NCBI GenBank assembly: GCA_026416355.1
Contig: JAOAFH010000051.1
Coordinates: 1-14,606 of the forward strand
Source: Clostridiales bacterium
Lineage (GTDB): Bacteria > Bacillota > Clostridia > Clostridiales > Caloramatoraceae
Direction of reading: 5' to 3'
DNA length: 14,606 nucleotides
Shown here piece by piece: positions 1 through 7,397 of this stretch. Numbering within the stretch: the stretch's first letter is position 1; every line of letters begins with the position of its first letter. Position numbers and translations under genes: made by a program. Under the pieces are notes generated by a model. That model had not been told where the DNA came from, did no database searches, and saw nothing but the letters and a program-made list of their open reading frames with translations.

Positions 1-114
1 TATAAACGTAAAGTAAAAATTTTTATTTTAAAGGAATAATCTATTAAATAGTAGCAAAACATAAAGATAACTTTACAAACTATTATTATATATAAAGTTA
101 ATTTGAGGTGCAAT

Positions 115-1113
115 ATGAAAAAAGATAATTATATTCCTAATAGCATATTAACCAATATTGATATTAATATGGAAGAAAACGAACATAAAAATAATACTGC
201 AAATAATTTTGTTGATGACTTTAAATATAAAAAGAATAAGCTAGTTATTTTGCAGAGAATGCCATTGGAAATAAAAATTGATAAAGCTATAAAAGTTATT
301 GAAGATGCTATTTATGAGTGTGGAAGAGAAAAAATTTATATATCGTATTCAGGTGGAAAAGACTCTACAGTATTATCACATTTAATAAGGAGCAAATATC
401 CTAACATGTTACATATATTTTCAAATACAACGAATGAGTATCCAGAAACTATTGAACATATTAAATGGGAAGTAGACAATAATGGAATGAATTTAATTAG
501 CACAATACCAAAAAATAAAAAAGGTGAATATATGAATTTTGAAAAAGTAGTTGAGAAATATGGTTATCCAATGTTTTCAAAAGAGATTGCCTGTGCTATT
601 AGAGTATATAGAAGGGCTATGACGGAGAGAACAAAAGAGTATACTTATGATTATATCAATAGAAACTTTAAAAAATACTTAAGATATATAAATTGTAATA
701 TATCTGATAGATGCTGTGATGTTTTAAAAAAGAGACCAATAAAAGCAATAGAAAGAAAATTGGGTATGAAAGGAGTATTTTTAGGTATTTTAGCTGAAGA
801 AAGTAGAAGAAGAACTAATGATTGGATAAAGCATGGATGTAATTTTTGGACTAAAACAAATTTGATAAGTAAACCTCTTAGTATTTGGACAGAAGATGAT
901 ATTTATGAATACATTAATAGATATAATGTAAAAATATCTGATTTATATAATAAAGGATATTTAAGGAATGGATGCATGTATTGTGGATTTGGAGTACATT
1001 TAGAGGGAGATGAAAATAGATTTATTCGTTTAAAACAAACACATCCAAAAGCATACGAATATTTAATAGAGAATTTTAAAAGTATATTAGATGAATGTAA
1101 CATAAAGTATTAA
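115..1113 (+). CDS. PP-loop PAPS/APS reductase-like protein
   Basis: A 332-residue protein of the adenine nucleotide alpha hydrolase/PAPS reductase superfamily. The PP-loop SGGKDS lies at residues 79-84, after a beta strand (IYISY), and would bind ATP or an adenylylated substrate. A Cys-Cys pair (C200, C201) is followed 86 residues later by CxxC (C287, C290). This matches the CC-X~80-CxxC pattern that holds a [4Fe-4S] cluster in assimilatory APS reductases; related cysteines occur in DndC-type proteins. The true reductase tail ECG(L/I)H is absent, although the chain ends in ECNIKY. I chose the ATG at 115 because GAGGTG (105-110) precedes it; an upstream TTG at 103 would overlap that site. No sulfate-assimilation or dnd genes are adjacent, and the gene looks more AT-rich than the hyp block, so it may be acquired. 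The superfamily is certain; substrate and reaction are unknown. Confidence 0.85.
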   Translation: MKKDNYIPNSILTNIDINMEENEHKNNTANNFVDDFKYKKNKLVILQRMPLEIKIDKAIKVIEDAIYECGREKIYISYSGGKDSTVLSHLIRSKYPNMLHIFSNTTNEYPETIEHIKWEVDNNGMNLISTIPKNKKGEYMNFEKVVEKYGYPMFSKEIACAIRVYRRAMTERTKEYTYDYINRNFKKYLRYINCNISDRCCDVLKKRPIKAIERKLGMKGVFLGILAEESRRRTNDWIKHGCNFWTKTNLISKPLSIWTEDDIYEYINRYNVKISDLYNKGYLRNGCMYCGFGVHLEGDENRFIRLKQTHPKAYEYLIENFKSILDECNIKY

Positions 1114-1147
1114 AATGAATAATAGTATAATCAACTAAAAAACTAAA

Positions 1148-1277
1148 ATCCCCTCAAAGTGGAAATACTAATTTACAAGATAATAATACTGATATTTTTA
1201 ATAAAAAATAGAAATTCTTATAAAATATTTTGATTTTTGGACGATAACTATAGAGATAAATTAAACTTTGAGGTGAT
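1148..1277 (+). repeat. Distant inverted repeat that can mask the cheX ribosome binding site
   Basis: CCTCAAAGT at 1152-1160 is the exact reverse complement of ACTTTGAGG at 1265-1273, and three flanking bases also pair (1148-1150 with 1275-1277) beyond one mismatch. The right arm contains the cheX Shine-Dalgarno sequence. In RNA, only a transcript that starts upstream of 1148 would contain both arms. The function is inferred. Confidence 0.4.
1221..1247 (+). promoter_or_regulatory. Sigma-D (sigma-28) motility-type promoter for cheX
   Basis: TAAA at 1221-1224, a 15-base spacer, then GACGATAA at 1240-1247. The Bacillus/Clostridium sigma-D consensus is TAAA-N15-GCCGATAT, so the -35 and the CGATA core match exactly with the usual spacing. 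It sits 33 bases before the start codon of a chemotaxis gene, which is the expected regulon. Transcription would begin near 1253-1255. Confidence 0.7.
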
Positions 1278-1280
1278 TTG

Positions 1281-1739
1281 ATGGATGTAAAGTATATAAA
1301 CCCGTTTTTGCAATCATTTTTAAATGTATTACCGCAACTTGGAATAACAAATATAAAAAAGAGTAAAATCAGCCTAAAGGGTAAAGAGATAGAGAGCCAT
1401 GGGGTTGTTATAATAGTTGGTGTTGTTGGAGATGCAAAGGGAAATGTTGTATATTCAACTACAACAGAGTGTGCAAAAAAGATAGCATCTTTAATGATGA
1501 TGGGAATGCCAGTAGATGAGCTAGATGATATGGCACAAAGTGCATTATCGGAACTTGCAAATATGTTAACAGCAACAGCGGCAACTAATTTTTCACAGGT
1601 AGGAATAAATATAAATATATCAACACCAACTTTAGTACATGGTGATTTTGTAGCTAATACCGGTGTTAATCAAACAGTTTGTATAGAGATGTTGGTGGAA
1701 GATATGCACTTTGAAATCAATGTTTCTTTAGAATCATAA
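1281..1739 (+). CDS. cheX: CheX-type chemotaxis phosphatase
   Basis: A 152-residue cytoplasmic protein of the CheX/CheC/FliY phosphatase group, which removes phosphate from CheY-P during chemotactic signalling. The catalytic E-x2-N motif is visible as SELANML (E91, N94). It lies on a long helix after an alternating beta-rich half (GVVIIVGVVG, NVVYSTTT), as in the family, and length is normal for CheX. The stand-alone ATG at 1281 is preferred over the TTG at 1278, because AGGTG at 1271-1275 is well spaced from it. The gene is alone: the PAPS-like gene lies upstream with a gap and a terminator hairpin follows directly. The sigma-D-like promoter in front supports a motility role. A CheC-like stand-alone domain is the alternative, but a second E-x2-N motif is not present. 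Confidence 0.85.
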   Translation: MDVKYINPFLQSFLNVLPQLGITNIKKSKISLKGKEIESHGVVIIVGVVGDAKGNVVYSTTTECAKKIASLMMMGMPVDELDDMAQSALSELANMLTATAATNFSQVGININISTPTLVHGDFVANTGVNQTVCIEMLVEDMHFEINVSLES

Positions 1740-1740
1740 T

Positions 1741-1790
1741 AGAAGTCCCCCTAAGTGGTGATAGTAATATCATTACTTAGGGGGACTTCT
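1741..1790 (+). terminator. Long terminator hairpin after cheX
   Basis: Arms 1741-1756 and 1775-1790 pair perfectly over 16 bp. The stem extends inward by six more pairs, including two G-U, to a six-base loop at 1763-1768. It begins one base after the cheX stop codon and separates cheX from the hyp promoter. The following tract (TTCTTATTATT) is only moderately T-rich, so termination is likely but not textbook. Confidence 0.75.
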
Positions 1791-1850
1791 TATTATTGAG
1801 ATATTTAATTAAATAAATTATGTATAAATGGTTATATTAGGTTAAAGATT

Positions 1851-1868
1851 ATGTTATAATGGTAACAA
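1851..1868 (+). promoter_or_regulatory. Extended -10 promoter with overlapping Rex-like operator
   Basis: TATAAT at 1855-1860 is preceded by TG one base earlier (1852-1853), giving an extended -10; the -35 is poor (TTATAT, 1832-1837). The same bases carry TGTTA-N6-TAACA (1852-1856, 1863-1867). The Rex operator consensus is TTGTTAA-N4-TTAACAA, of which 11 of 14 specified bases match here. A repressor bound here would block the -10. The leader to hypB would be about 65 bases long. Confidence 0.5.
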
Positions 1869-1932
1869 ATACAATATTCAGAAAATTTATAAGAATCATT
1901 ACAAATATACTTATTGTTTGGGGGGATAATTA

Positions 1933-2601
1933 ATGAGCTCATTCAAAGTTATTGAAATTAAAGAAAGCGTTTTCAGTGACAACAACAAACAAGCAGACAA
2001 GCTAAGGGAAGAACTAAAGAAAAACAAAACATTTCTTTTAAACCTCATGTCATCTCCTGGTTCAGGAAAAACAACCACAGTTTTAAGAACAATTGAAGCT
2101 CTAAAGGATGAAATGAAGATTGGGGTTCTAGAGGCTGATATTGATTCAGATGTTGATGCCGAAAAGGTTTCAAAAACAGGGGCAAAGGTAATTCAGTTAC
2201 ATACTGGTGGGATGTGCCATTTAGATGCCGACATGACAAATCAAGGGATAACAGAACTTGGAATAGAGGGAATAGACCTTGCGATATTAGAAAATGTGGG
2301 CAACCTTGTGTGCCCTGCAGAGTTTGATACAGGGGCATCAAAAAATGCAATGATTTTAAGTGTACCAGAGGGAGATGATAAACCTCTAAAATATCCTTTA
2401 ATGTTTTCAATAGTAGATGTTTTGTTAATTAATAAAATAGATGCAATGGGTATATTTGATTTTGATATAGAGGCTGTAAAAAAGAGAGTTGAAAAACTAA
2501 ATCCAAATATAAAGGTCATCCCAATATCAGCAAAGACTGGGGAAGGAATTGATGAGTGGGTAGCTTGGCTAAGGGAACAAGTTAAAAAGTGGAATGAATA
2601 A
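1933..2601 (+). CDS. hypB: HypB nickel-insertion GTPase
   Basis: A 222-residue SIMIBI-class GTPase that delivers nickel during metalloenzyme maturation, classically of [NiFe] hydrogenase. The P-loop SPGSGKTT is at 41-48, EADIDSDVDAEK at 67-78, the metal-binding Cys-His in GGMCHLDADM (C95, H96), the conserved Cys in NVGNLVCP (C127), NKID at 167-170 and SAKTGEG at 199-205. These are the family's shared G-domain metal-site residues. It lacks both the N-terminal CxxCGC site and a histidine-rich stretch, so it is the short form without nickel storage. It starts at ATG 1933 behind a strong GGGGGG site. It is followed after 28 bases by the oxidoreductase gene in the same orientation, and hypA closes the cassette. 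hypC, D, E and F are not in the window. Confidence 0.95.
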   Translation: MSSFKVIEIKESVFSDNNKQADKLREELKKNKTFLLNLMSSPGSGKTTTVLRTIEALKDEMKIGVLEADIDSDVDAEKVSKTGAKVIQLHTGGMCHLDADMTNQGITELGIEGIDLAILENVGNLVCPAEFDTGASKNAMILSVPEGDDKPLKYPLMFSIVDVLLINKIDAMGIFDFDIEAVKKRVEKLNPNIKVIPISAKTGEGIDEWVAWLREQVKKWNE

Positions 2602-2629
2602 TTATTATTAAAATATAAGGGGGATATTT

Positions 2630-5338
2630 ATGGTTAAGGAAAAGGTATTAGACTATGCAAACAAAATAAGCAGGACAAAAAGAGGAGCAAAGGATGAGAT
2701 AAAGCCAGAGTACCCAGAGTATAAAATTCTTGAGCCAATCTTAACAGATGAGATGGCAGAGGTTGCACTTTGTCTTGAGTTTAGAAAGCCAATGAGTGCT
2801 GCAGAGATTGCACCTCTTTGTGGAAAGTCGGTTGAGGAGACAGAAAAGATTCTTTGGGATTTGGCAGTTGCAGGTGCGGCTGTTGTAAATGAGATTGATG
2901 GTGTTAATAAGTATTGGCATGATGTTTGGGTTCCAGGTCATATGGAGATGATAGTAAATAACAAGGAAAATGTAAAAAAATATCCTCAGCTTGGAGTAGC
3001 ATTTGATGCATATGGAAAAAGAAAAGGCCCTGTAGCTGCTGGTAATGTTCCTGTTGGGGCAGGTCCAATGCGTGTAATTCCAATTGAACAGTCAATTCAA
3101 GGTGAAACAAGAAGGGCATCCTTTGAAGAGGTTTCAAAGTATCTAAGTGAAAATTCAATATTTTCAGTTTCAGATTGTTCATGTCGTACATCAAGGGAGG
3201 TTATGGGAGAAGGCTGTGGACATTTGAAGGAAGATATGTGTATTCAAATGGGACATGCTGCTGAGTATTATATAAAAACAGGAAGAGGAAGACAAATAAC
3301 AAGGGAAGAGGCATTTGAGATTATAAAAAGGGCAGAAGAAAATGGACTGATGCATAGTATTCCAAATCTCGATGGACTAGGAAAAACTCATGCTATTTGT
3401 AACTGCTGTGGATGTGGTTGTTTTGCTATGAGAATCGCCAATATGTATGTAAATCCTGATATGGTTCGTTCAAATTATGTATCTTATGTAGATAAGGACA
3501 AGTGTGTTGCATGTGGAGAGTGTGTTGAAAACTGCCCAACTAATGCCCTAAAGCTTGGCCAAAAGCTTTGTTCAAAGACACCAATTAAAGAAAAGAAAAG
3601 AGAGCTTCCATATGACACAGAGTGGGGAGAAGATAAGTGGAATTTAGAATATAGAACAAATAGAAAGGTTGTTATGGAAACAGGTTCTAGTCCATGTAAG
3701 GCTGAGTGTCCTGCACATATTGGAATTCAAGGCTATATTAAGCTTGCATCCCAAGGAAGATACAAAGAGGCACTAGAGCTTATAAAGCAGGAAAATCCTT
3801 TCCCTGCTGTTTGTGGACGTGTTTGTCCAAGATATTGTGAATCAGCTTGTACTAGAGGAGATATAGATGAACCTTTAGCAGTAGATGAAATAAAGAAGTT
3901 TATTGCAGAACAGGATCTAAGAAGTGATAGACGTTTTGTTCCTAAAAAGAGACATGATTACGGTAAAAAGATTGCAATAGTAGGGGCAGGCCCTGCAGGG
4001 TTATCATGTGCATATTATTTAGCAATAGATGGATACAAAGTTACTGTATTTGAAAAGGAAAAGAAACTAGGTGGAATGTTAACACTAGGAATTCCTTTAT
4101 TTAGACTTGAAAAGGATGTAGTTGAGGCAGAAATTGATGTTTTAAGGGAGCTAGGTGTTGAGTTTAAAACAGGTGTTGAGGTTGGTAAGGATATAACTTT
4201 AAATGATTTAAGAAGACAAGGCTATGAGGCATTTTATATTGCAATAGGTGCACAAGCTGGTAGAAAGCTTGGAATAGAAGGAGAAGATGAACAAGAAGTT
4301 TTAACTGGTGTTGAGTTTTTAAGAAGGGTTAACCTAGGAGAACAACAAAAGCTTAATGGAAAGGTTGTTGTAATTGGTGGTGGAAATGTTGCAATAGATG
4401 TTGCAAGAACAGCAACAAGAATGGGGGCAACAGGTGTTGATATGTTCTGTCTAGAAAAGAGAGAGGAAATGCCTGCACTTGATGAGGAAATAGAAGAGGC
4501 ACTATCTGAGAAAGTAGCAATCAATAACTCATGGGGACCAAAGAGAATAATAGTTGAAAATGGCAAAGTAGTAGGTGTTGAATTTAAAAAGTGTATTTCT
4601 GTATTTGATGAGAATAAGAAGTTTAGTCCAAAATATGATGAAAATGAAACAATGGTGGTAGATGCAGACTATGTATTGATTTCAGTAGGTCAGGCAATTG
4701 ATTGGGGTGGACTAATAAAGGATTCAAAAATTGAACTAAATAAAAATAATACAATAAAAGTAGATCCAGTTACTTATCAAACAGGAGAAGAGGATGTTTT
4801 TGCAGGTGGAGATGCTGTATCTGGTCCAAAGTTTGCAATTGATGCAATTGCAATGGGAAAAGAAGGGGCAATTTCAATACACCGTTTTGTTAACAAAGGT
4901 CAAAGCTTAGTTTTAGGTCGTCTAAAGAGGGATTATAGGGCATTTGATAAGTCAAATTTAGAGCTTGGTGGATATGACCGTTATCCAAGACAAAAACTAA
5001 GCCATGTAGATGGAGACAAGTGGAAGGAAACATTTAGAGATTTACGTGGCACATTTACAGAAGAACAGGTTAAAAAGGAAACAGAAAGGTGTCTTGGCTG
5101 TGGAGCTACAGTTGTTGATGAGTTTATGTGTGTTGGTTGTGGCCAATGTGTAACTAGATGTAAATTTGATGCCATAAAGCTTGTTAGAAAGTATGATAAG
5201 GAAAACCCAGATTTTGAGGATTTAAAATCAACTATTGTAAAATATGCCCTAAAACGCAAGGTAAGAATTGCTGTTAAAAAGCCTATTAAGGCACTAAAAA
5301 GAATTATTTCGGGTGAAAAAGTAGCAGGTGTTAAATAG
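2630..5338 (+). CDS. Multi-cluster Fe-S/FAD/NAD(P) oxidoreductase (GltD-like core)
   Basis: A 902-residue cytoplasmic redox protein. In order: a winged-helix-like segment (about 35-110); a cysteine-rich region with C183, C185, C196, C204, C257, C259, C260, C262 and C264; a ferredoxin motif CxxCxxCxxxCP (C292, C295, C298, C302); a GltD-type N-terminal cluster domain (C356, C360, C395, C399, C403, C407); the FAD motif GAGPAG (452-457); an NAD(P) motif GGGNVA (583-588); the second FAD contact AGGDA (725-729); and a C-terminal cluster (C821, C824, C834, C837, C840, C844) with a basic tail. The core resembles the beta subunit of glutamate synthase and NfnB, so it should move electrons between NAD(P)H and ferredoxin-like centres. 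No glutamate synthase large subunit is nearby. Its place between hypB and hypA suggests a role with a nickel enzyme, but its partner is unknown. RBS GGGGG precedes ATG 2630. Confidence 0.9.
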   Translation: MVKEKVLDYANKISRTKRGAKDEIKPEYPEYKILEPILTDEMAEVALCLEFRKPMSAAEIAPLCGKSVEETEKILWDLAVAGAAVVNEIDGVNKYWHDVWVPGHMEMIVNNKENVKKYPQLGVAFDAYGKRKGPVAAGNVPVGAGPMRVIPIEQSIQGETRRASFEEVSKYLSENSIFSVSDCSCRTSREVMGEGCGHLKEDMCIQMGHAAEYYIKTGRGRQITREEAFEIIKRAEENGLMHSIPNLDGLGKTHAICNCCGCGCFAMRIANMYVNPDMVRSNYVSYVDKDKCVACGECVENCPTNALKLGQKLCSKTPIKEKKRELPYDTEWGEDKWNLEYRTNRKVVMETGSSPCKAECPAHIGIQGYIKLASQGRYKEALELIKQENPFPAVCGRVCPRYCESACTRGDIDEPLAVDEIKKFIAEQDLRSDRRFVPKKRHDYGKKIAIVGAGPAGLSCAYYLAIDGYKVTVFEKEKKLGGMLTLGIPLFRLEKDVVEAEIDVLRELGVEFKTGVEVGKDITLNDLRRQGYEAFYIAIGAQAGRKLGIEGEDEQEVLTGVEFLRRVNLGEQQKLNGKVVVIGGGNVAIDVARTATRMGATGVDMFCLEKREEMPALDEEIEEALSEKVAINNSWGPKRIIVENGKVVGVEFKKCISVFDENKKFSPKYDENETMVVDADYVLISVGQAIDWGGLIKDSKIELNKNNTIKVDPVTYQTGEEDVFAGGDAVSGPKFAIDAIAMGKEGAISIHRFVNKGQSLVLGRLKRDYRAFDKSNLELGGYDRYPRQKLSHVDGDKWKETFRDLRGTFTEEQVKKETERCLGCGATVVDEFMCVGCGQCVTRCKFDAIKLVRKYDKENPDFEDLKSTIVKYALKRKVRIAVKKPIKALKRIISGEKVAGVK

Positions 5339-5370
5339 TAACTTAGGGGGAGGTTTTTCTCCCTAGGTTA
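5339..5370 (+). other. Intercistronic hairpin before hypA
   Basis: Arms 5339-5350 and 5359-5370 form 12 continuous pairs, two of them G-U, with an eight-base loop. It starts right after the oxidoreductase stop codon and ends four bases before the hypA ribosome binding site. No T-tract follows, so it is more likely an mRNA processing or stability element than a full terminator. Confidence 0.5.
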
Positions 5371-5386
5371 AATAGGGGTGAGAATT

Positions 5387-5728
5387 TTGCACGAATTAGG
5401 TGTTGTATTAGAAGTTGTTAAGACTGTTGAGAATTTTGCTAAGGCAAATGGACTTACAAAGATAGATACATTAGTTCTTCAAATTGGAGAGCTATCATCA
5501 ATGATTCCAAGGTATATAGAGGCTTGTTATCCTGCTGCCGTTGATGGAACACTACTTCAGGATACTAAGCTTAAAATAGAGATATTACCTGGAAATGCAA
5601 TTTGCAAGCATTGTGAAAAGGTGTTTAATGTAATTGAGAATAATGGGGTTTGTCCAAAATGTCAAAGCAAAGAATTTAACCTCTTAGGAGGCAAGGAATT
5701 TATAATTAAAGAAATAGTTGCATGCTAA
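5387..5728 (+). CDS. hypA: HypA nickel metallochaperone
   Basis: A 113-residue partner of HypB that binds nickel at its N-terminus and zinc in a C-terminal ribbon. The start is decided by biology: a TTG at 5387 gives MHELGVV, placing the nickel ligand His at position 2 and Glu at 3, as in all HypA proteins. The ribosome binding site AGGGGTGAG (5374-5382) lies in front. The GTG at 5378 would fall inside that site and bury the His-Glu motif behind three extra residues. The zinc motif is CKHC (C73, C76) and CPKC (C89, C92). Length is typical. It is the last gene of the hypB-oxidoreductase-hypA cassette, 48 bases after the oxidoreductase, and a strong terminator overlaps its stop codon. Confidence 0.95.
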   Translation: MHELGVVLEVVKTVENFAKANGLTKIDTLVLQIGELSSMIPRYIEACYPAAVDGTLLQDTKLKIEILPGNAICKHCEKVFNVIENNGVCPKCQSKEFNLLGGKEFIIKEIVAC

Positions 5729-5772
5729 AAAAAGTAAACAAAAGGTGAAATGCACCTTTTGTTTACTTTTTT
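5728..5772 (+). terminator. Bidirectional terminator between hypA and the convergent gene
   Basis: A perfect 20-bp stem (5728-5747 with 5753-5772) and a five-base loop. One arm begins with A6 and the other ends with T6, so it works as an intrinsic terminator in both directions. It lies between hypA (+) and the minus-strand membrane protein gene, whose stop codon is at 5774-5776. Confidence 0.95.
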
Positions 5773-5773
5773 A

Positions 5774-7330
5774 CTATTCAAGCATTAAATTTTTAAATGA
5801 AAGTACATTTATATTTTTAGCATCAGATTTAATAAATTCAATCTCTACTGTATCTCCTTCTTTTGTTAATGTAATAGCTTGAGATTGATTTAAAGATACA
5901 ATAAATATATTTTTATAGCCTTCAACCATAACAGAGTAGTATGAGTTGTTGTTTTGTATAAATTGATTTATACGAACTACCTTTGCAGTTATTTTAACCT
6001 TTTCTCCTGTTGTGTTAGATAGTTGATTTTTGTTAATTAGCATCTTTATATATTCATTTTTTGCAGTGTTTATATCATCGCCTATTCCAATTAGTGTATA
6101 GTCTTGAACATTTACAAATGCAAACATTTTAATTAATCCATTTTTATCGCTAAGTGGAACAAGGTATGTTGGGTTGTTTTCAACCCTTAAAAGTAGAGGG
6201 AATGAACCACTGTATCCAAGGTGCTGAACCTTTCCTTCTGCAGATTGTATTGCAGAATTTTCAATAGCACCAGATATACTAAAGAATGTTGTTTCTCCAG
6301 TTCTTGTGTTTGTTAGGTAAAATCCTAGTAGTGATGAGTCTTTGCCAACACTTGTTACACCACTATAGAAATAGCAGTTATTGTTGTTATATAGTATGGC
6401 AGAGCCTTCAGTTGTTTTTATTTTTCCCTTATGGTTAAATAGTCTAAAACCATTTTTATACTTTCCTCTATAGTCTAAGTTTTGTATAGCAATATCTTTG
6501 TTAACTATTCTGTCAATCCAATTTGGTGCATTTTCTTTAGAATAATATTCTGTTTCTCCTGTTTGTGCATTCATGGTAATAACGCCTACAACTTCTTTTC
6601 CTTTAAATCCAACTCTATATTCAAAAACAGATGCTGTCCAATATGGTGTAAGGTTGTCATCAACTTCGAATGTTATGTCTATTAGGTTTTTGTTTGGATA
6701 TCTAAAATAGAACATCCTAGATACATCTTCATTTAAATATGAACCTTGTCCATATCTAACTTTGTCCTTTATTACGTTTATTTCTTTAGTAGTTGCATTT
6801 AAAATTATATATGGCACATATCCTTTGTTGTTTAGCCAACTAAAAAATCCTGTATATTCTAGTGGTGCCACATAGTAAAGTTGTCCTTTTATATTTTGAA
6901 GTGTAAGGTTTCCTATTTTTGTAAAGCTTCCGTAGTTACCTAATGTTCCTATATGCTTGTCCATAAGCTGTTTAGCCATATCCTCAGTCACAAGTGGAGC
7001 TTTAGATATATCAAATGGATGCATTTCCTTATTAAAGTCCATTGTTGTAGGTTCTTTTATAATATTTGCTAGTTTCCTAGCCTTAAATAGTGGTGTGTTT
7101 AGTATGTCGTATGATATAAGCATTAAAAATAATACAATTGGGATTAGAAGTGTAATACTAAATAGTTTGTCGTTTTTAGCTTTAGAAGCCCTATAAACTA
7201 TTTGAATTAAAATAGCCAATAAAACTATTATTTCAAATATAAAAAATGGGTTAAAGTTTAGTGGAATTAATAGAACGTACTGAAAAATGAAAATTAAAAA
7301 GATGAATAAAATTGATAAAGAAATAATCAT
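5774..7330 (-). CDS. Membrane-anchored protein with PepSY-like repeats, unknown function
   Basis: A 518-residue protein I do not recognise. Three hydrophobic segments lie at the N-terminus (about 2-22, 29-46, 56-76). The basic loop RASKAKNDK between the second and third should be cytoplasmic, which puts the remaining 440 residues outside the cell. That domain repeats a strand-turn pattern ending in N-x2-T-[KG]-E: NATTKEINV, NAQTGETEYYS and NTRTGETTFFS. These resemble the turn of PepSY domains (D-x2-TGE). The C-terminal 70 residues (EKVKITAKVV onward) are beta-rich and could form an OB-like barrel. There are no catalytic motifs. The start is secure: AGGAGG lies eight bases before the ATG. It is a single gene, convergent with hypA and divergent from the SRAP gene. 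A role at the cell surface is inference only. Confidence 0.8.
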   Translation of the reverse strand: MIISLSILFIFLIFIFQYVLLIPLNFNPFFIFEIIVLLAILIQIVYRASKAKNDKLFSITLLIPIVLFLMLISYDILNTPLFKARKLANIIKEPTTMDFNKEMHPFDISKAPLVTEDMAKQLMDKHIGTLGNYGSFTKIGNLTLQNIKGQLYYVAPLEYTGFFSWLNNKGYVPYIILNATTKEINVIKDKVRYGQGSYLNEDVSRMFYFRYPNKNLIDITFEVDDNLTPYWTASVFEYRVGFKGKEVVGVITMNAQTGETEYYSKENAPNWIDRIVNKDIAIQNLDYRGKYKNGFRLFNHKGKIKTTEGSAILYNNNNCYFYSGVTSVGKDSSLLGFYLTNTRTGETTFFSISGAIENSAIQSAEGKVQHLGYSGSFPLLLRVENNPTYLVPLSDKNGLIKMFAFVNVQDYTLIGIGDDINTAKNEYIKMLINKNQLSNTTGEKVKITAKVVRINQFIQNNNSYYSVMVEGYKNIFIVSLNQSQAITLTKEGDTVEIEFIKSDAKNINVLSFKNLMLE

Positions 7331-7361
7331 TACGGCAACCTCCTAAAAGTTTTATGTGATA

Positions 7362-7370
7362 ATTATAACA
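7362..7370 (-). promoter_or_regulatory. Extended -10 promoter for the membrane protein gene
   Basis: Read on the minus strand, TGTTATAAT at 7370-7362 is a perfect -10 with the TGn extension. The -35 is weak, as usual for this promoter type. It lies 31 bases before the start codon, leaving a short leader with AGGAGG (7344-7339). Confidence 0.65.
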
Positions 7371-7397
7371 AAATTTTCAAGGTAATAGAATATCTAT

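Noticed and set aside
60..114. Promoter for the PAPS reductase-like gene
   Set aside because: TTTACA (72-77) is present but no -10 occurs at a workable spacing; the AT-rich run gives only chance matches.
2045..2519. Long minus-strand reading frames opposite hypB
   Set aside because: They lie wholly opposite a clear HypB frame, have low-complexity translations and no ribosome binding site; the same applies to frames opposite the oxidoreductase, nagE and nagA.
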